Assembly (NCBI GenBank): GCA_947484245.1
Contig: CANKOT010000011.1
Location: 1-36,848, forward strand
Direction of reading: 5' to 3'
DNA length: 36,848 nt
From: Comamonadaceae bacterium
GTDB lineage: Bacteria; Pseudomonadota; Gammaproteobacteria; Burkholderiales; Burkholderiaceae
Shown: positions 10,131-19,536 of the stretch, one piece after another
Position numbering within the stretch: position 1 is the stretch's first letter
Layout: each line of letters starts with the position of its first letter
Program-made: the position numbers and the translations under genes
Notes under the pieces: model-generated
Told to the model about the DNA's origin: nothing
What the model saw: only the letters and a program-made list of their open reading frames with translations
The model's database searches: none

Positions 10131-10148
10131 TGCCTCTGGTTTGAGGCA
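10131..10148 (-). terminator. Weak stem-loop after modC
   Basis: A 6-bp stem (10131-10136 with 10143-10148) and 6-nt loop lie 15 bases past the modC stop, between modC and the sbp regulatory region. There is no good T-tract after it on the minus strand, so it is at best a weak terminator or RNA-end stabiliser. Confidence 0.3.
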
Positions 10149-10162
10149 ATTTGAAAGTTGGA

Positions 10163-11254
10163 TCAGGCCACTAAGGCGACAGACTTCACTTGCGCCCAGA
10201 CCGGCATGCCGACTTGCAGGCCCAGTTCGTCAACTGCGCGCTTGGTCACACGGGACAACACCTGTTCAGCACCACACTTCAAAACCACCATCACTTGGGA
10301 TGGATGTGCATCGGGCGTCATGCTTTGAATGCTGCCTTGCACTTGGTTTTGAATGCTGGTGTTTTGAGGCTCAGACGTGGCCAAACTGACGTCGCGCGCC
10401 AAGATGCGAATCCGCACGGCTTTGCCAACGGACAAGCCTGCGTCGCGCATCCAAACGCAGCCACCCGCGAAGTCAACGCGTGACAAATGCCACTTCAGAT
10501 CCACCGCACCAATGTGACCTGTAATCAACGTGCCAGCATCTTCACCCACCACCACAGGGGCCACCACCTGCGTCAGCATAGCGCTCACAGGGCCTTGCGC
10601 TTTCACTTTTCCATTGTCCAACACCACCAAGTGATCGGCCAATCGTGTGAGCTCTTCTGCCGAATGGGTGACATACAGCATAGGCATTTTGAGTTCATCA
10701 CGCAGCCTGGCCAGCCAAGGAAAAATTTCTTGACGGCGTGCTGCATCTAAAGATGCCAAAGGCTCGTCCATCAAGAGCAATTGCGGCTGCATGGCAATGG
10801 CCCTTGCAATGGCCACACGCTGACGCTCACCGCCCGACAGCTGGTCTGGCATGCGTTGCAACAAGGCCTCAATGCCCAACAGCTCAATAGACACTTTCAA
10901 AGACTTTGCGGCATTGAATTGCGTGCCCCCTGATGATTTCAATGCCCGCTTCAAACCAAAGTTCAAGTTCTGTTGAACATCAAGGTGCGGCAACAAGCTG
11001 GACTCTTGAAACACATAGCCCAAGGGTCTATGCCAGGTGGGTAAACAAATTTTTTGCTGGGTGTCTTGCCAAATGTGCGCACCCACTTGAATTCGGCCTT
11101 CTTGGTTGGTTTCTAAGCCGGCCACCACACGCAACAAACTCGTTTTGCCCGAGCCTGAAACACCAAAAATAGCGCTAATGCCCTGTGCGGGCAACTGCAC
11201 ATTCACGTCCATTTGAAACGCTGCTCGACTCAACTTAACTTGCAAGTCAATCAT
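10163..11254 (-). CDS. modC: Molybdate ABC transporter ATP-binding protein
   Basis: The ATPase of the molybdate importer. The ATG at 11254 gives 363 residues; a TTG two codons earlier is possible. Walker A is G31-V-S-G-S-G-K-T-S39, the Q-loop is in YVFQESSLLPHLDV, the signature LSGGERQRVAIARAI is followed by Walker B LLLMDEPLASLD. The C-terminal 130 residues hold a TOBE/Mop-like molybdate-sensing domain, as expected for ModC and shorter than in CysA. The QESSLLPHL and SAEELTRLAD segments fit ModC, not CysA. It starts 2 bases after the modB stop. Confidence 0.92.
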   Translation of the reverse strand: MIDLQVKLSRAAFQMDVNVQLPAQGISAIFGVSGSGKTSLLRVVAGLETNQEGRIQVGAHIWQDTQQKICLPTWHRPLGYVFQESSLLPHLDVQQNLNFGLKRALKSSGGTQFNAAKSLKVSIELLGIEALLQRMPDQLSGGERQRVAIARAIAMQPQLLLMDEPLASLDAARRQEIFPWLARLRDELKMPMLYVTHSAEELTRLADHLVVLDNGKVKAQGPVSAMLTQVVAPVVVGEDAGTLITGHIGAVDLKWHLSRVDFAGGCVWMRDAGLSVGKAVRIRILARDVSLATSEPQNTSIQNQVQGSIQSMTPDAHPSQVMVVLKCGAEQVLSRVTKRAVDELGLQVGMPVWAQVKSVALVA

Positions 11255-11256
11255 GT

Positions 11257-11937
11257 TCAAAGCACCTGACGTTGGCGACGGTTGAGCAAAGCCAGCACCA
11301 TGAGCACCACAAATGAGAAGGCCAGCATGCCTGCAGCCAATAGATGGGCCTGCGTGTATTCCATCGCTTCAACATGGCCGTAAATTTCTGTAGATACCAC
11401 TCGCGTTTGACCAGGAATGTTGCCACCAATCATGAGCACAACACCAAACTCGCCTACCGTATGCGCGAAACTCAAAATGGCGGCAGTGACCATGCCAGGC
11501 TTTGCCAGCGGCAAAGCCACAGAGAAAAATGCATCCAAAGGACTTGCGCGCAGGGTAGCGGCCACCTCCATGGGACGCGGCCCCATGGCTTCAAAAGCGT
11601 GCTGCAAGGGTTGCACCGCAAATGGCAGCGAAAACAAAATGGAGCCAATCAAGAGGCCTGTAAAAGTAAACGACAAAACGCCCCAGCCCATGGCATGCGT
11701 GAACTGCCCCAAAGGACCTTGGGGTCCCATGACAACGAGCAAATAAAAACCCAGCACAGAGGGGGGCAAGACCAGCGGCAAAGTGACCAGGGCCTGAATC
11801 GGTGCGCGCCATGCCGAATGGGTTTGCGACAACCACCAAGCCAGCGGGGTTGACAAGATCAGCAGCAGGACAGTGGTCAAGGCAGCCAACTCTATAGTTA
11901 GCTGAATGGCTTGCCAAGAATCGGGCGTTAAATTCAT
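11257..11937 (-). CDS. modB: Molybdate ABC transporter permease
   Basis: The membrane subunit of the molybdate importer, 226 residues with about five helices. Typical ModB segments are [21 protein letters not shown] ([20 protein letters not shown]), the coupling loop [24 protein letters not shown], and [22 protein letters not shown]. The ATG at 11937 matches family N-termini ([11 protein letters not shown]); the frame is open 42 bases further up. The usual partner modA is missing: the next gene upstream is the divergent kynU. The binding protein must be encoded elsewhere or another protein serves. Confidence 0.93.
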   Translation of the reverse strand: MNLTPDSWQAIQLTIELAALTTVLLLILSTPLAWWLSQTHSAWRAPIQALVTLPLVLPPSVLGFYLLVVMGPQGPLGQFTHAMGWGVLSFTFTGLLIGSILFSLPFAVQPLQHAFEAMGPRPMEVAATLRASPLDAFFSVALPLAKPGMVTAAILSFAHTVGEFGVVLMIGGNIPGQTRVVSTEIYGHVEAMEYTQAHLLAAGMLAFSFVVLMVLALLNRRQRQVL

Positions 11938-12044
11938 GCGGCTAAGTTTACGACGAAGCCGACAAAGCATTTGCGCCATAAATTTATCAATCTGTTGGGT
12001 ATAACCGACACCAAAAATGCCTAAGGGCGCTATCTTTGCGCCTC

Positions 12045-13349
12045 ATGAACACCCAAGACGTCGTCAATTCACACCCTAACTCACTTTCTGAATGCGAAGC
12101 GCTGGATGGACAAGATCCACTTCGGTCACTGCGCGACCTGTTTCATTTGCCAGACGGCGTGATCTACTTGGACGGCAACTCACTTGGCGTTCTCCCCAAG
12201 GCCACACCCGAGCGCGTAGCTGCTGCGGTGGCTAAAGAGTGGGGGCAAGACCTGATCAAAAGCTGGAATACGGCAGGCTGGTTTCAGCTGCCGCAGCAAG
12301 TAGGCAACAAAATTGCAAAACTGATTGGCGCAAAAAACGATGAAGTGATTGCAGCAGACAGCACTTCCATCAATTTGTTCAAAGTGCTGAGTGCTGCGCT
12401 GTCCACCCTACAGGCAGATCACCCTGAGAAAAAAATCGTGTTGAGTGAGGGCACCAACTTTCCCACCGATCTCTACATTGCAGAAGCTTTGTGTAAGGAG
12501 CGCGGCTTCACATTGAAACTGGTGGAAGCTGAAGAAATTCAAGCATCACTCACCCAAGACATTGCCGTCTTGATGCTCACTCACGTGAACTACCGAACCG
12601 GTGCCATGCTCAATATGAAAGCCATGACCGCTGCCGCGCACGCAGTGGGTGCATTGACTGTTTGGGATTTGGCACACAGCGCTGGCGCAGTGCCACTTGA
12701 CTTGAACAGCGCAAACGCAGATTTTGCTGTAGGTTGTGGCTACAAATACCTGAATGGGGGGCCTGGTGCACCCGCGTTTGTGTGGGTCAACCCCAAGCAC
12801 ACCAATCGCTTTTGGCAGCCCCTTAGCGGATGGTGGGGGCACGCAGCACCTTTTGAATTCACACAGGACTACAAACCAGCTACAGGCATCGCACGTTATC
12901 AATGCGGCACACAGCCCATCTTAAGTTTGACAGCGCTAGACACTGGCCTAGATGTTTTTTTAGAGGCTGAAAAACTGGGTGGCATGGCTGCCCTGAGACG
13001 AAAATCGCTTGCGCTTACGGGCCTCATGATGCATTTGGTGAACACCCAATTGAGCGCCTATGGATTTGGAGTTGTCACCCCCTTGCAAAGTGAGCTGCGT
13101 GGTTCGCAAGTGAGTTTGACAAGATCAGAAGGTGCCTATGCCATTGTGCAAGCGCTCATTGCACGCGGTGTGATTGGCGACTTCCGGGCTGGTGATGGCA
13201 AGCAGCATCCCGATATCTTGCGCTTTGGACTCACCCCTTTGTATGTGAGGTATGTTGACGTTTGGCATGCCATCAGACACCTCCACGAAGTGATGGCATC
13301 AGGTGAATGGCAGCAGGCCCGCTTTGCGCAAAAAAATGCCGTCACTTGA
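12045..13349 (+). CDS. kynU: Kynureninase
   Basis: A PLP enzyme that hydrolyses L-kynurenine to anthranilate and alanine in tryptophan breakdown. It has 434 residues. The PLP lysine is K234 in GCGYKYLNGGPGAP. WDLAHSAGAVP supplies the aspartate that contacts the pyridine nitrogen, and FPTDLY and the YLDGNSLG substrate-side motif are present. The ATG at 12045 is chosen over a TTG nine bases earlier. The remaining pathway genes (tryptophan dioxygenase kynA, formamidase kynB) are not in the window, so here it stands alone between modB (divergent) and an efflux operon. Confidence 0.95.
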   Translation: MNTQDVVNSHPNSLSECEALDGQDPLRSLRDLFHLPDGVIYLDGNSLGVLPKATPERVAAAVAKEWGQDLIKSWNTAGWFQLPQQVGNKIAKLIGAKNDEVIAADSTSINLFKVLSAALSTLQADHPEKKIVLSEGTNFPTDLYIAEALCKERGFTLKLVEAEEIQASLTQDIAVLMLTHVNYRTGAMLNMKAMTAAAHAVGALTVWDLAHSAGAVPLDLNSANADFAVGCGYKYLNGGPGAPAFVWVNPKHTNRFWQPLSGWWGHAAPFEFTQDYKPATGIARYQCGTQPILSLTALDTGLDVFLEAEKLGGMAALRRKSLALTGLMMHLVNTQLSAYGFGVVTPLQSELRGSQVSLTRSEGAYAIVQALIARGVIGDFRAGDGKQHPDILRFGLTPLYVRYVDVWHAIRHLHEVMASGEWQQARFAQKNAVT

Positions 13350-13464
13350 CCCTGAGTGTGATTTTTAGCATGACTTGAAATTAGCCACTTTAGATCAAGC
13401 CATTTAAGGTCGATCTATTTGATTTCATGGTGTAATTCGAGAACTTTTGCTAGCCGGAGTTCTC

Positions 13465-14616
13465 ATGTTGCGTTACCTTTGTTTGAACAGATTTTCAATT
13501 GCCTGTTCTGTCAGCCTGATTCTCAGCCTTGGTATGTTGACAGGATGTCAAAAGCCGGCAGCAGAACCTGAAAAAACCACTGAATCAGTTGCACTGAGCC
13601 TTGGCAACGAAGACATCTTGCAACTAGGCACTTCACAACACGGTACAGGCCCCGTCATCTCTGGTTCTTTGCAGCCAGAAGTTCGCGCTGACTTGAGGGC
13701 TGAGGTCAGTGCCGTGGTGCTCAAAGTTCACAAAGAAAATGGTGAGATGGTTCGCAAAGGCGATTTATTGGTCACCCTCGACAACGCCGTGTTTCGCGAC
13801 AACCTCAGCTCTGCAGAAGAGTCTCTGCGCGCAGCAAATCAATCGCTAGAAGGTGCCGAACGGCAATTCCAACGCATGAAATCACTTCAATCGCAAGGCA
13901 TGGTTTCCACGCAAGGACTTGAAGAGTCAGAGATCAAACGCAATGCCGCTCAAAGTGAATTGGTAGCCGTCAAAGCTCGAGTGGCAGCCGCCAAGCAGCA
14001 ACTTGATCGCACCGAAGTGCGTGCGCCATTCAATGGGGTTGTCAGTGCACGCAAAGCATCCGCAGGCGACACCGCTCAAATTGGCAAAGAGCTCATTCAA
14101 GTCATTGACCCCAGCAGCATGCGCTTTGAAGGCCAAGTTTCTGCCGACCAAATGGGCGTCGTGAAGATTGGGCAGCGCGTTAATTTTCGCATCAATGGTG
14201 TTGCCCAAAATGGTGATCAACTGGCCAGCCAAGGCACCGTCAAACGGATAGACGGCGCCGCCAATCCAGTGACTCGGCAAGTTTCAGTGATTGTGACCAT
14301 CAATGCCAAGGATCGTCCTCCTGTGGTGGGCCTGTTTGCAGAAGGCGTCATTGAAACCCTCACCAAGCCAGCCGTGATGATCGCCGAAAGTAGCTTGCGC
14401 CGGGAAGGTGACAAAGTATTTGCGTGGGCGCTTGAAGGCGACAAGGTCGTCAAGCGTGCCATTCAATTGGGCGACCGCGATACACGCTTGGGTGAATGGG
14501 TGGTGCGCAGTGGGCTCAATTCTGGTGAGAAGGTTTTGCGCAACAACAGCAGTTCCTTGAAAGATGGCCAGCAATTCATCCTGCGCTCAGACACATCGAC
14601 CAAGGTGGGTCAATAA
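13465..14616 (+). CDS. RND efflux periplasmic adaptor (membrane fusion lipoprotein)
   Basis: The adaptor that links an RND pump to an outer-membrane channel. The ATG at 13465 has a CGGAG ribosome-binding site 6 bases upstream and gives 383 residues. The signal ends in the lipobox L25-T-G-C28, so the protein is lipid-anchored. The barrel-sandwich start SGSLQPEVRADLRAEVSAVV, the coiled-coil hairpin (about 115-175, rich in Glu/Gln/Ala) and the EVRAPFNGVVSAR lipoyl half are all seen. Immediately downstream (3 bp) is the pump. No TolC-like gene is nearby. The drug or metabolite exported cannot be told. Confidence 0.93.
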   Translation: MLRYLCLNRFSIACSVSLILSLGMLTGCQKPAAEPEKTTESVALSLGNEDILQLGTSQHGTGPVISGSLQPEVRADLRAEVSAVVLKVHKENGEMVRKGDLLVTLDNAVFRDNLSSAEESLRAANQSLEGAERQFQRMKSLQSQGMVSTQGLEESEIKRNAAQSELVAVKARVAAAKQQLDRTEVRAPFNGVVSARKASAGDTAQIGKELIQVIDPSSMRFEGQVSADQMGVVKIGQRVNFRINGVAQNGDQLASQGTVKRIDGAANPVTRQVSVIVTINAKDRPPVVGLFAEGVIETLTKPAVMIAESSLRREGDKVFAWALEGDKVVKRAIQLGDRDTRLGEWVVRSGLNSGEKVLRNNSSSLKDGQQFILRSDTSTKVGQ

Positions 14617-14619
14617 ACC

Positions 14620-17600
14620 ATGTTTTTGTCTAATTTCAGCGTTAAAAAACCGGTTGTCACGCTCGTCATATTGCTGATGCTCATGGCCGTTGGGCTTTTG
14701 GCATTGACGAAACTCAAAGTCAATCAAATCCCTGATGTTGAAATGCCGCTGTTGGTCATTGACATCTACTATCCTGGCGCCTCACCCGATACCGTAGAGC
14801 GTGAAGTTCTCAATCGTGTTGAAAAAGCATTGCAATCGGTCAATGGCATCAATGATTTGCGCAGCACAGCCAGCGAAGGCAATGCCAACATCTTGGTGTT
14901 CTTTGAGTTTAAAAAGAACATGGTGGAGGCCACAGACGACGTACGCAATGCCATTGGCAGAGTTCGCTACAAATTGCCCAACGAAATTCGCGAGCCCGTC
15001 ATTTTGCGCATTAACCCCACAGCGCAACCCATCATGCAATTGGCACTTTCGTCTAGCAGCCAAAGCCATGCTGAAATTTCTCGCATTGCCGAAGACCAAA
15101 TTGCCGATAAGTTCCGGGGTATTCAAGGCGTTGCACAGGTCAATGTCAACGGTGCACTCAAACGCGAGTTGAGCGTTTTGCTGCATGCCCAAAAACTGCG
15201 TGAGGTGAATTTATCCGTCACAGAAGTGGTGAGTGCATTGCGCACACAAAATGCCGCAGCGCCTGTGGGCAAGATTCGCGGCGCATTAGAAGATCAAAGC
15301 ATTCGATTGCTGGGGCGAATTGAAACACCGGCTGAATTCAATCAAATTGTCATTAAGCGAAGTGGCAATGAGTTGATTCGGCTTGGCCAAGTAGCAACTG
15401 TGACAGACGGCTTTGCCGACCTCAATTCGCTGAGTGTCCGAAACGGTCAACCCAATGTAGGCATTGCCATTACACGCTCACGCGATGCATCAACTGTGGG
15501 CGTGGCTACTCAAGCTCGCGCATTGGTGGCAGACATCAACAAATCATTGCCAGAGGGCACCCAAATCGATATCACGCAAGACGGTGGCGTTGAAGCCCAA
15601 AACAGTTTGAACAATGTGGTTCATGCACTGGTTTTTGGCGCTGGCCTCACCATCTTTGTGGTGTATGTGTTCCTCAACTCATGGCGGTCAACCCTCATCA
15701 CAGCGCTATCGCTGCCAACTTCAGTCATCGCTTCATTCATTGCAGTGTGGTTGTGTGGCTTCACGCTCAACTTCATGAGCTTGCTGGGCTTGTCTTTGGC
15801 CATTGGCGTGCTCATTGACGATGCCATTGTGGTGCGAGAAAACATTGTCAGGCACATGGAGCGAGGATTCGACAGACGCACAGCGGCTTTGAATGGCACC
15901 GCTGAAATTGGCTTGGCTGTGGCGGCCACCACCTTCTCCATTGTGGCTGTGTTTATTCCTGTCGGCTTTATGCCAGGCATTTCAGGCGAATGGTTTCGTC
16001 CCTTTGGACTGACGGTGGTCGCCTCTGTATTGGTCAGTTTGTTGATCTCCTTCACACTCGATCCTATGCTATCTGCCTACTGGGGAGACCCACTCGATCA
16101 TCACCTTCAACCGAAAAAAGGCATCAGTCTCAAACTCAAACAGTTCAACACTTGGTTTGACACCCAAGCCGATCGCTATGGCAATGTGATTGCTTGGGCA
16201 CTGCACCACAGACGCTGGATGATTGCATTTGCAATTGCCAGTTTTTTCGGCGCTATCTTTTTACAAGTGAAGTTCGGAGGCTCTAGTTTTTTACCCAAGT
16301 CAGATGGCAAAACTTTGGCCATTGACGTTCGCTCTCCAGCCAGCAGCAATTTGGAATATTCTCGAATGAAGCTCGAATCCGCTGCTGTCATGGCGCGCAC
16401 TTTGCCTGAAACCAAAGCCACCAACAGCTATGTCAACCCAACGGGTGGGCGTATTTATGTCGATATCGGGAAAAGCACAGAACGCATACGTTCTGCACAA
16501 GACATTGCCATTGAATTGCGCAAACGAACATCTCAACTGGTAGGTGCTGAATACACAGTGTTAGACGATTTGGGAAATGGCGCCTCTAAACCTGTCCAGA
16601 TTCGTTTCATTGGTACCGATTCGCGCAAGCTGTTGGACATCACGAGCGACTTCATGGCGCAATTGAGGCAGGTACCGGGTGCCGTCGATGTTGGCTTGTC
16701 TCAACAAGACCCCCAAAACGAGCTGCAAATTGAATTGGACCGAGGTCTCGCCAATTCATTGGGCATCTCTGTCACTGACGCGGCCAATGCATTGCGTGTG
16801 GCCTTTGCCGGCATTGAAGTGGGCGACTGGGTCGACCCCACAGGTGAAGCGCGCGATGTCGCCATTCGCTTAGCGCCAGAAGATCGAATGAGTGTCTCGA
16901 ACATTGAACGCTTGCCCATTACGGTAACGGGCATGAACACCGTTGTACCCTTGTCTCAAATTGCCAAAGTTTCGATGGGCAAAGCTCCTTCCAAAATTGA
17001 GCACTTTGACGGCAAAAGAACCATTGGCGTTTCAGCCAACGTACAAGGCCGGTCTTCTGGTGAAGTCACTGCAGATGCCCTCAAATTGGCCAAGAGCATC
17101 AATTTCCCTGAAGGCTATGGCATTGAATTGGATGGTGCCTCCAAAGATCAAAAAGAAGTGTTCACCGAAATGGGCATTGCGCTTGTTTCTGGCATTGCCC
17201 TGATGTACTTCATTTTGGTCATGCAATTTAGCTCCTTCACTGCCCCCTTGGCTGTGATGTTCTCTTTGCCCTTGTCGCTCATTGGCGTAGTTCTGGCATT
17301 GTTGCTAACGGGTAGCACCTTGAACCTGATGAGCCTGATAGGCGTCATCATGCTGATGGGTTTGGTGGCCAAGAATGCCATTTTGCTGTTGGATGCTGCC
17401 AGAAGTTTGGAAGAGCAAGGCATAGACCGTGAAGAAGCGCTGATGACTGCAGGGCGCAAACGCTTGCGGCCCATCATCATGACTACCTTCGCATTGATCG
17501 CGGGCATGTTGCCTGTGGCTGTCGGCATGGGTGAAGGCGGTGAGTTTTACAGGCCCATGGCTGTCGCCATCATTGGTGGCACCATCACCTCCACCATCCT

Positions 17601-17700
17601 CACGCTCTTGGTCGTTCCTAGTTTTTACGACAGCATAGAGTTGTCCCGCGAAGCGTGGGGCCGTCGATTTCAAGCGCTTGGTAAACGCTTGAACTTTTAA
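14620..17700 (+). CDS. RND-family efflux permease (HAE1-like)
   Basis: The proton-driven inner-membrane pump of a tripartite exporter, 1026 residues. It has the expected twelve-helix, two-lobe architecture: MFLSNFSVKKPVVTLVILLMLMAVG at the start, the TM4 motif with paired aspartates in LAIGVLIDDAIVVREN, and the second-half helix VIMLMGLVAKNAILLLDAARS. Periplasmic porter domains lie between. The length is slightly shorter than AcrB, common for the environmental RND branch. It forms one operon with the adaptor 3 bp upstream. Substrate is unknown. Confidence 0.94.
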   Translation: MFLSNFSVKKPVVTLVILLMLMAVGLLALTKLKVNQIPDVEMPLLVIDIYYPGASPDTVEREVLNRVEKALQSVNGINDLRSTASEGNANILVFFEFKKNMVEATDDVRNAIGRVRYKLPNEIREPVILRINPTAQPIMQLALSSSSQSHAEISRIAEDQIADKFRGIQGVAQVNVNGALKRELSVLLHAQKLREVNLSVTEVVSALRTQNAAAPVGKIRGALEDQSIRLLGRIETPAEFNQIVIKRSGNELIRLGQVATVTDGFADLNSLSVRNGQPNVGIAITRSRDASTVGVATQARALVADINKSLPEGTQIDITQDGGVEAQNSLNNVVHALVFGAGLTIFVVYVFLNSWRSTLITALSLPTSVIASFIAVWLCGFTLNFMSLLGLSLAIGVLIDDAIVVRENIVRHMERGFDRRTAALNGTAEIGLAVAATTFSIVAVFIPVGFMPGISGEWFRPFGLTVVASVLVSLLISFTLDPMLSAYWGDPLDHHLQPKKGISLKLKQFNTWFDTQADRYGNVIAWALHHRRWMIAFAIASFFGAIFLQVKFGGSSFLPKSDGKTLAIDVRSPASSNLEYSRMKLESAAVMARTLPETKATNSYVNPTGGRIYVDIGKSTERIRSAQDIAIELRKRTSQLVGAEYTVLDDLGNGASKPVQIRFIGTDSRKLLDITSDFMAQLRQVPGAVDVGLSQQDPQNELQIELDRGLANSLGISVTDAANALRVAFAGIEVGDWVDPTGEARDVAIRLAPEDRMSVSNIERLPITVTGMNTVVPLSQIAKVSMGKAPSKIEHFDGKRTIGVSANVQGRSSGEVTADALKLAKSINFPEGYGIELDGASKDQKEVFTEMGIALVSGIALMYFILVMQFSSFTAPLAVMFSLPLSLIGVVLALLLTGSTLNLMSLIGVIMLMGLVAKNAILLLDAARSLEEQGIDREEALMTAGRKRLRPIIMTTFALIAGMLPVAVGMGEGGEFYRPMAVAIIGGTITSTILTLLVVPSFYDSIELSREAWGRRFQALGKRLNF

Positions 17701-17855
17701 TTGAATTTCGCTTCTTACAGCTGCGCAATTCATCATCGATCTTGCGCAACTGACCTATTTTGCAATTGCTTACAAAGGTTTGTTTAAGGCCTGAGCCATA
17801 ATCAAGACTTTCAGCTACGTCCCAAATGGGCGCTCAACCCACCAAGGACCACTCC

Positions 17856-18215
17856 ATGAAAAAAAACTTCCCCTTGCAAATTGAAGGTAAAAACGCCGAC
17901 CGCGTGTTGGAAGCAGTCAAACACGAGATTCGAAAATACTTCAAACGCGAACGCAATCGTGCGTTGCCCAAAGAAGTCGATTTTTGGGACTTTGATTGCA
18001 AAGTGGGGCTGACAGCCGACTCAGCAGCAGTGGTCAAAGTGAGCGCCGTGATTGAAGGCATTGACGCACTGGTCCAAGAAGGTGCGACTTCAGTTTATGT
18101 AGAAATTTTGAGCAAGCATGGCATCAGAGTGATTCGCCCAGAGAACGACCCGGTCATCATTGAGCGGGTTGACGACGCTGGTTTTGCCAGCCCACAAACA
18201 GCCCCGCGCAGATAA
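17856..18215 (+). CDS. DUF6172-type conserved protein
   Basis: A 119-residue cytoplasmic protein starting MKKNFPLQIEGKNADRVLEAVKHEIRK. From memory this matches the family now labelled DUF6172, which begins with the same MKKxFPLQxEGKNxDR motif and a KHEIRKYxKRER basic stretch. The body is alpha/beta and moderately charged, without a signal peptide. An AAGGA ribosome-binding site precedes the ATG at 17856 by 8 bases; the open frame 30 bases earlier lacks one. The C-terminal 19 codons overlap the convergent EamA gene. Function is unknown. Confidence 0.85.
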   Translation: MKKNFPLQIEGKNADRVLEAVKHEIRKYFKRERNRALPKEVDFWDFDCKVGLTADSAAVVKVSAVIEGIDALVQEGATSVYVEILSKHGIRVIRPENDPVIIERVDDAGFASPQTAPRR

Positions 18216-19050
18216 CCACCGCGCAGCCCAAGATCATGGCTGCATCTAACTTTTCCTCAAAGGCAAGCACGCCAATGGAAATGCCAAACAGAAGCCGTGT
18301 GTATCTGTAAGGCGTGACTGCTGCAATCGAGCCTGTGCGCATGGCGCTCATGAGGGCCGTGTAGGCAAAAACACCTGCAACCAGTGCAGCGCTGATCATC
18401 ACCATCTGAATTGATGCAAGTGCCACGAAGGCTTTGCCATCCCAAATTGCATAGCATGCGCCCGCAATCACCGTGGTGCTAAAGCCATAAAAGCCAAGTA
18501 CTTCTTTGGTTAATGCAGGCGACGCTGCGCGAGTCAATAAATCCCGCCCCACAAAACCTAAGGTCCCAATGAGCGCCAGCAGTGAAAGCGCCGAAAAGTC
18601 GTCCGCAGAAGGACGCAGAATAATGAGCACACCCAGCAGGCCCATCCAGATCGCCAACCAAGTCTTGCCATCTATCTTTTCATGCAAGAAAACGCGGGCT
18701 CCCAAAGCGACAAACAAGGGTGCCGCCTGCAAAATGGCCGTTGCAGAGGACATGGGGGTGAGCGCAATGGCCAAGATATAAAACAAACGGCCGAAGAACT
18801 CAAACACAGCTCTGATCAACATGTTTCGTGTGAAAACCTGAGGCTGAAAAAGTGGGGCTTTGATGCGTCTTGCCATGAACGCGAAGATGCACAAACCGCC
18901 CGCGCCAAACATCATCAGCACTTGGCCAACCGGAACCTGTTTGGTAACTGTTTTGAGAAAGGCATCTTCAATAGAAAAAGCCGCCATTGAAGCAATCATC
19001 CAGGCAATTCCCAATAAATTTTCTTGACGCCTGGACTCTAAGTTAAGCAT
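18157..19050 (-). CDS. DMT-superfamily transporter (EamA family)
   Basis: A drug/metabolite transporter of 297 residues with ten predicted helices in two EamA repeats. The first repeat runs from WMIASMAAFSIEDAFLK to IWMGLLGVLIILRPS, and the second from LALIGTLGFVGRDLLTR to ILGCAVVICAGLFVGW. Members export amino acids, nucleosides or small organics; nothing here tells which. It is the last gene of the minus-strand run with apaG 50 bp upstream. Its 3' end overlaps the convergent DUF6172-type gene by 59 bp. Confidence 0.92.
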   Translation of the reverse strand: MLNLESRRQENLLGIAWMIASMAAFSIEDAFLKTVTKQVPVGQVLMMFGAGGLCIFAFMARRIKAPLFQPQVFTRNMLIRAVFEFFGRLFYILAIALTPMSSATAILQAAPLFVALGARVFLHEKIDGKTWLAIWMGLLGVLIILRPSADDFSALSLLALIGTLGFVGRDLLTRAASPALTKEVLGFYGFSTTVIAGACYAIWDGKAFVALASIQMVMISAALVAGVFAYTALMSAMRTGSIAAVTPYRYTRLLFGISIGVLAFEEKLDAAMILGCAVVICAGLFVGWQNQRRQPAQ

Positions 19051-19100
19051 GTCTGACTAAGTAATAGCGCCATTCAAAAGGAACCAGTTTTTTGAAAAGA

Positions 19101-19493
19101 CTAATGCAAGTTGCGCTTGCCTGACTCACTGCTGAGCGCGTCCAGAATAAACATGGGAATGTCGACATCAAATTTCTCACCATCTTCAGCCACGCAAAAA
19201 TAACTGCCATGCATGGTGCCCGTTGGCGTTCTAAGCCGGGTACCGCTGGTGTATTGAAATTTCTCACCAGGCTGCAACAAGGGCTGGTATCCCACAACGC
19301 CCAAGCCTTTGACTTTCTCATGAAGGCCGTTGGCGTCATTCACGCTCCAATATCTTGAAATAACCTGAGCAGCAATGTTGCCCTTGTTGGTGATGGTGAT
19401 GCTGTAGGCAAATGTATAGAGATTGCCAGCAGGATCAGACTGTTCGGGAAGATACTGAGGGATAACTTCGACTTGGAGTTTGTAATTTGGCAT
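19101..19493 (-). CDS. apaG: ApaG-domain protein
   Basis: A 130-residue single-domain protein with an immunoglobulin-like fold. ApaG is widely conserved next to ksgA-apaH in enterobacteria and linked to Co2+ resistance and Mg2+ efflux, but its biochemical role is not settled. The conserved TFAYSITITNKG, the RYWSVNDANG segment, the VKGLGVVGYQPLLQPGE core and GSYFCVAEDGEKFDVDIPMFIL are all present. The ATG at 19493 gives the standard length. The longer open frame reaches into iorB and is rejected. It sits 43 bp after iorB. Confidence 0.94.
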   Translation of the reverse strand: MPNYKLQVEVIPQYLPEQSDPAGNLYTFAYSITITNKGNIAAQVISRYWSVNDANGLHEKVKGLGVVGYQPLLQPGEKFQYTSGTRLRTPTGTMHGSYFCVAEDGEKFDVDIPMFILDALSSESGKRNLH

Positions 19494-19536
19494 AAGGTGA
19501 TTTTGATCGCAATGATAATTCAAGTCGTGCAAAGGG

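Noticed and set aside
11938..12044. ModE operator upstream of modB
   Set aside because: The gap to kynU was scanned for the TATATA-type half sites of ModE and no convincing pair was seen.
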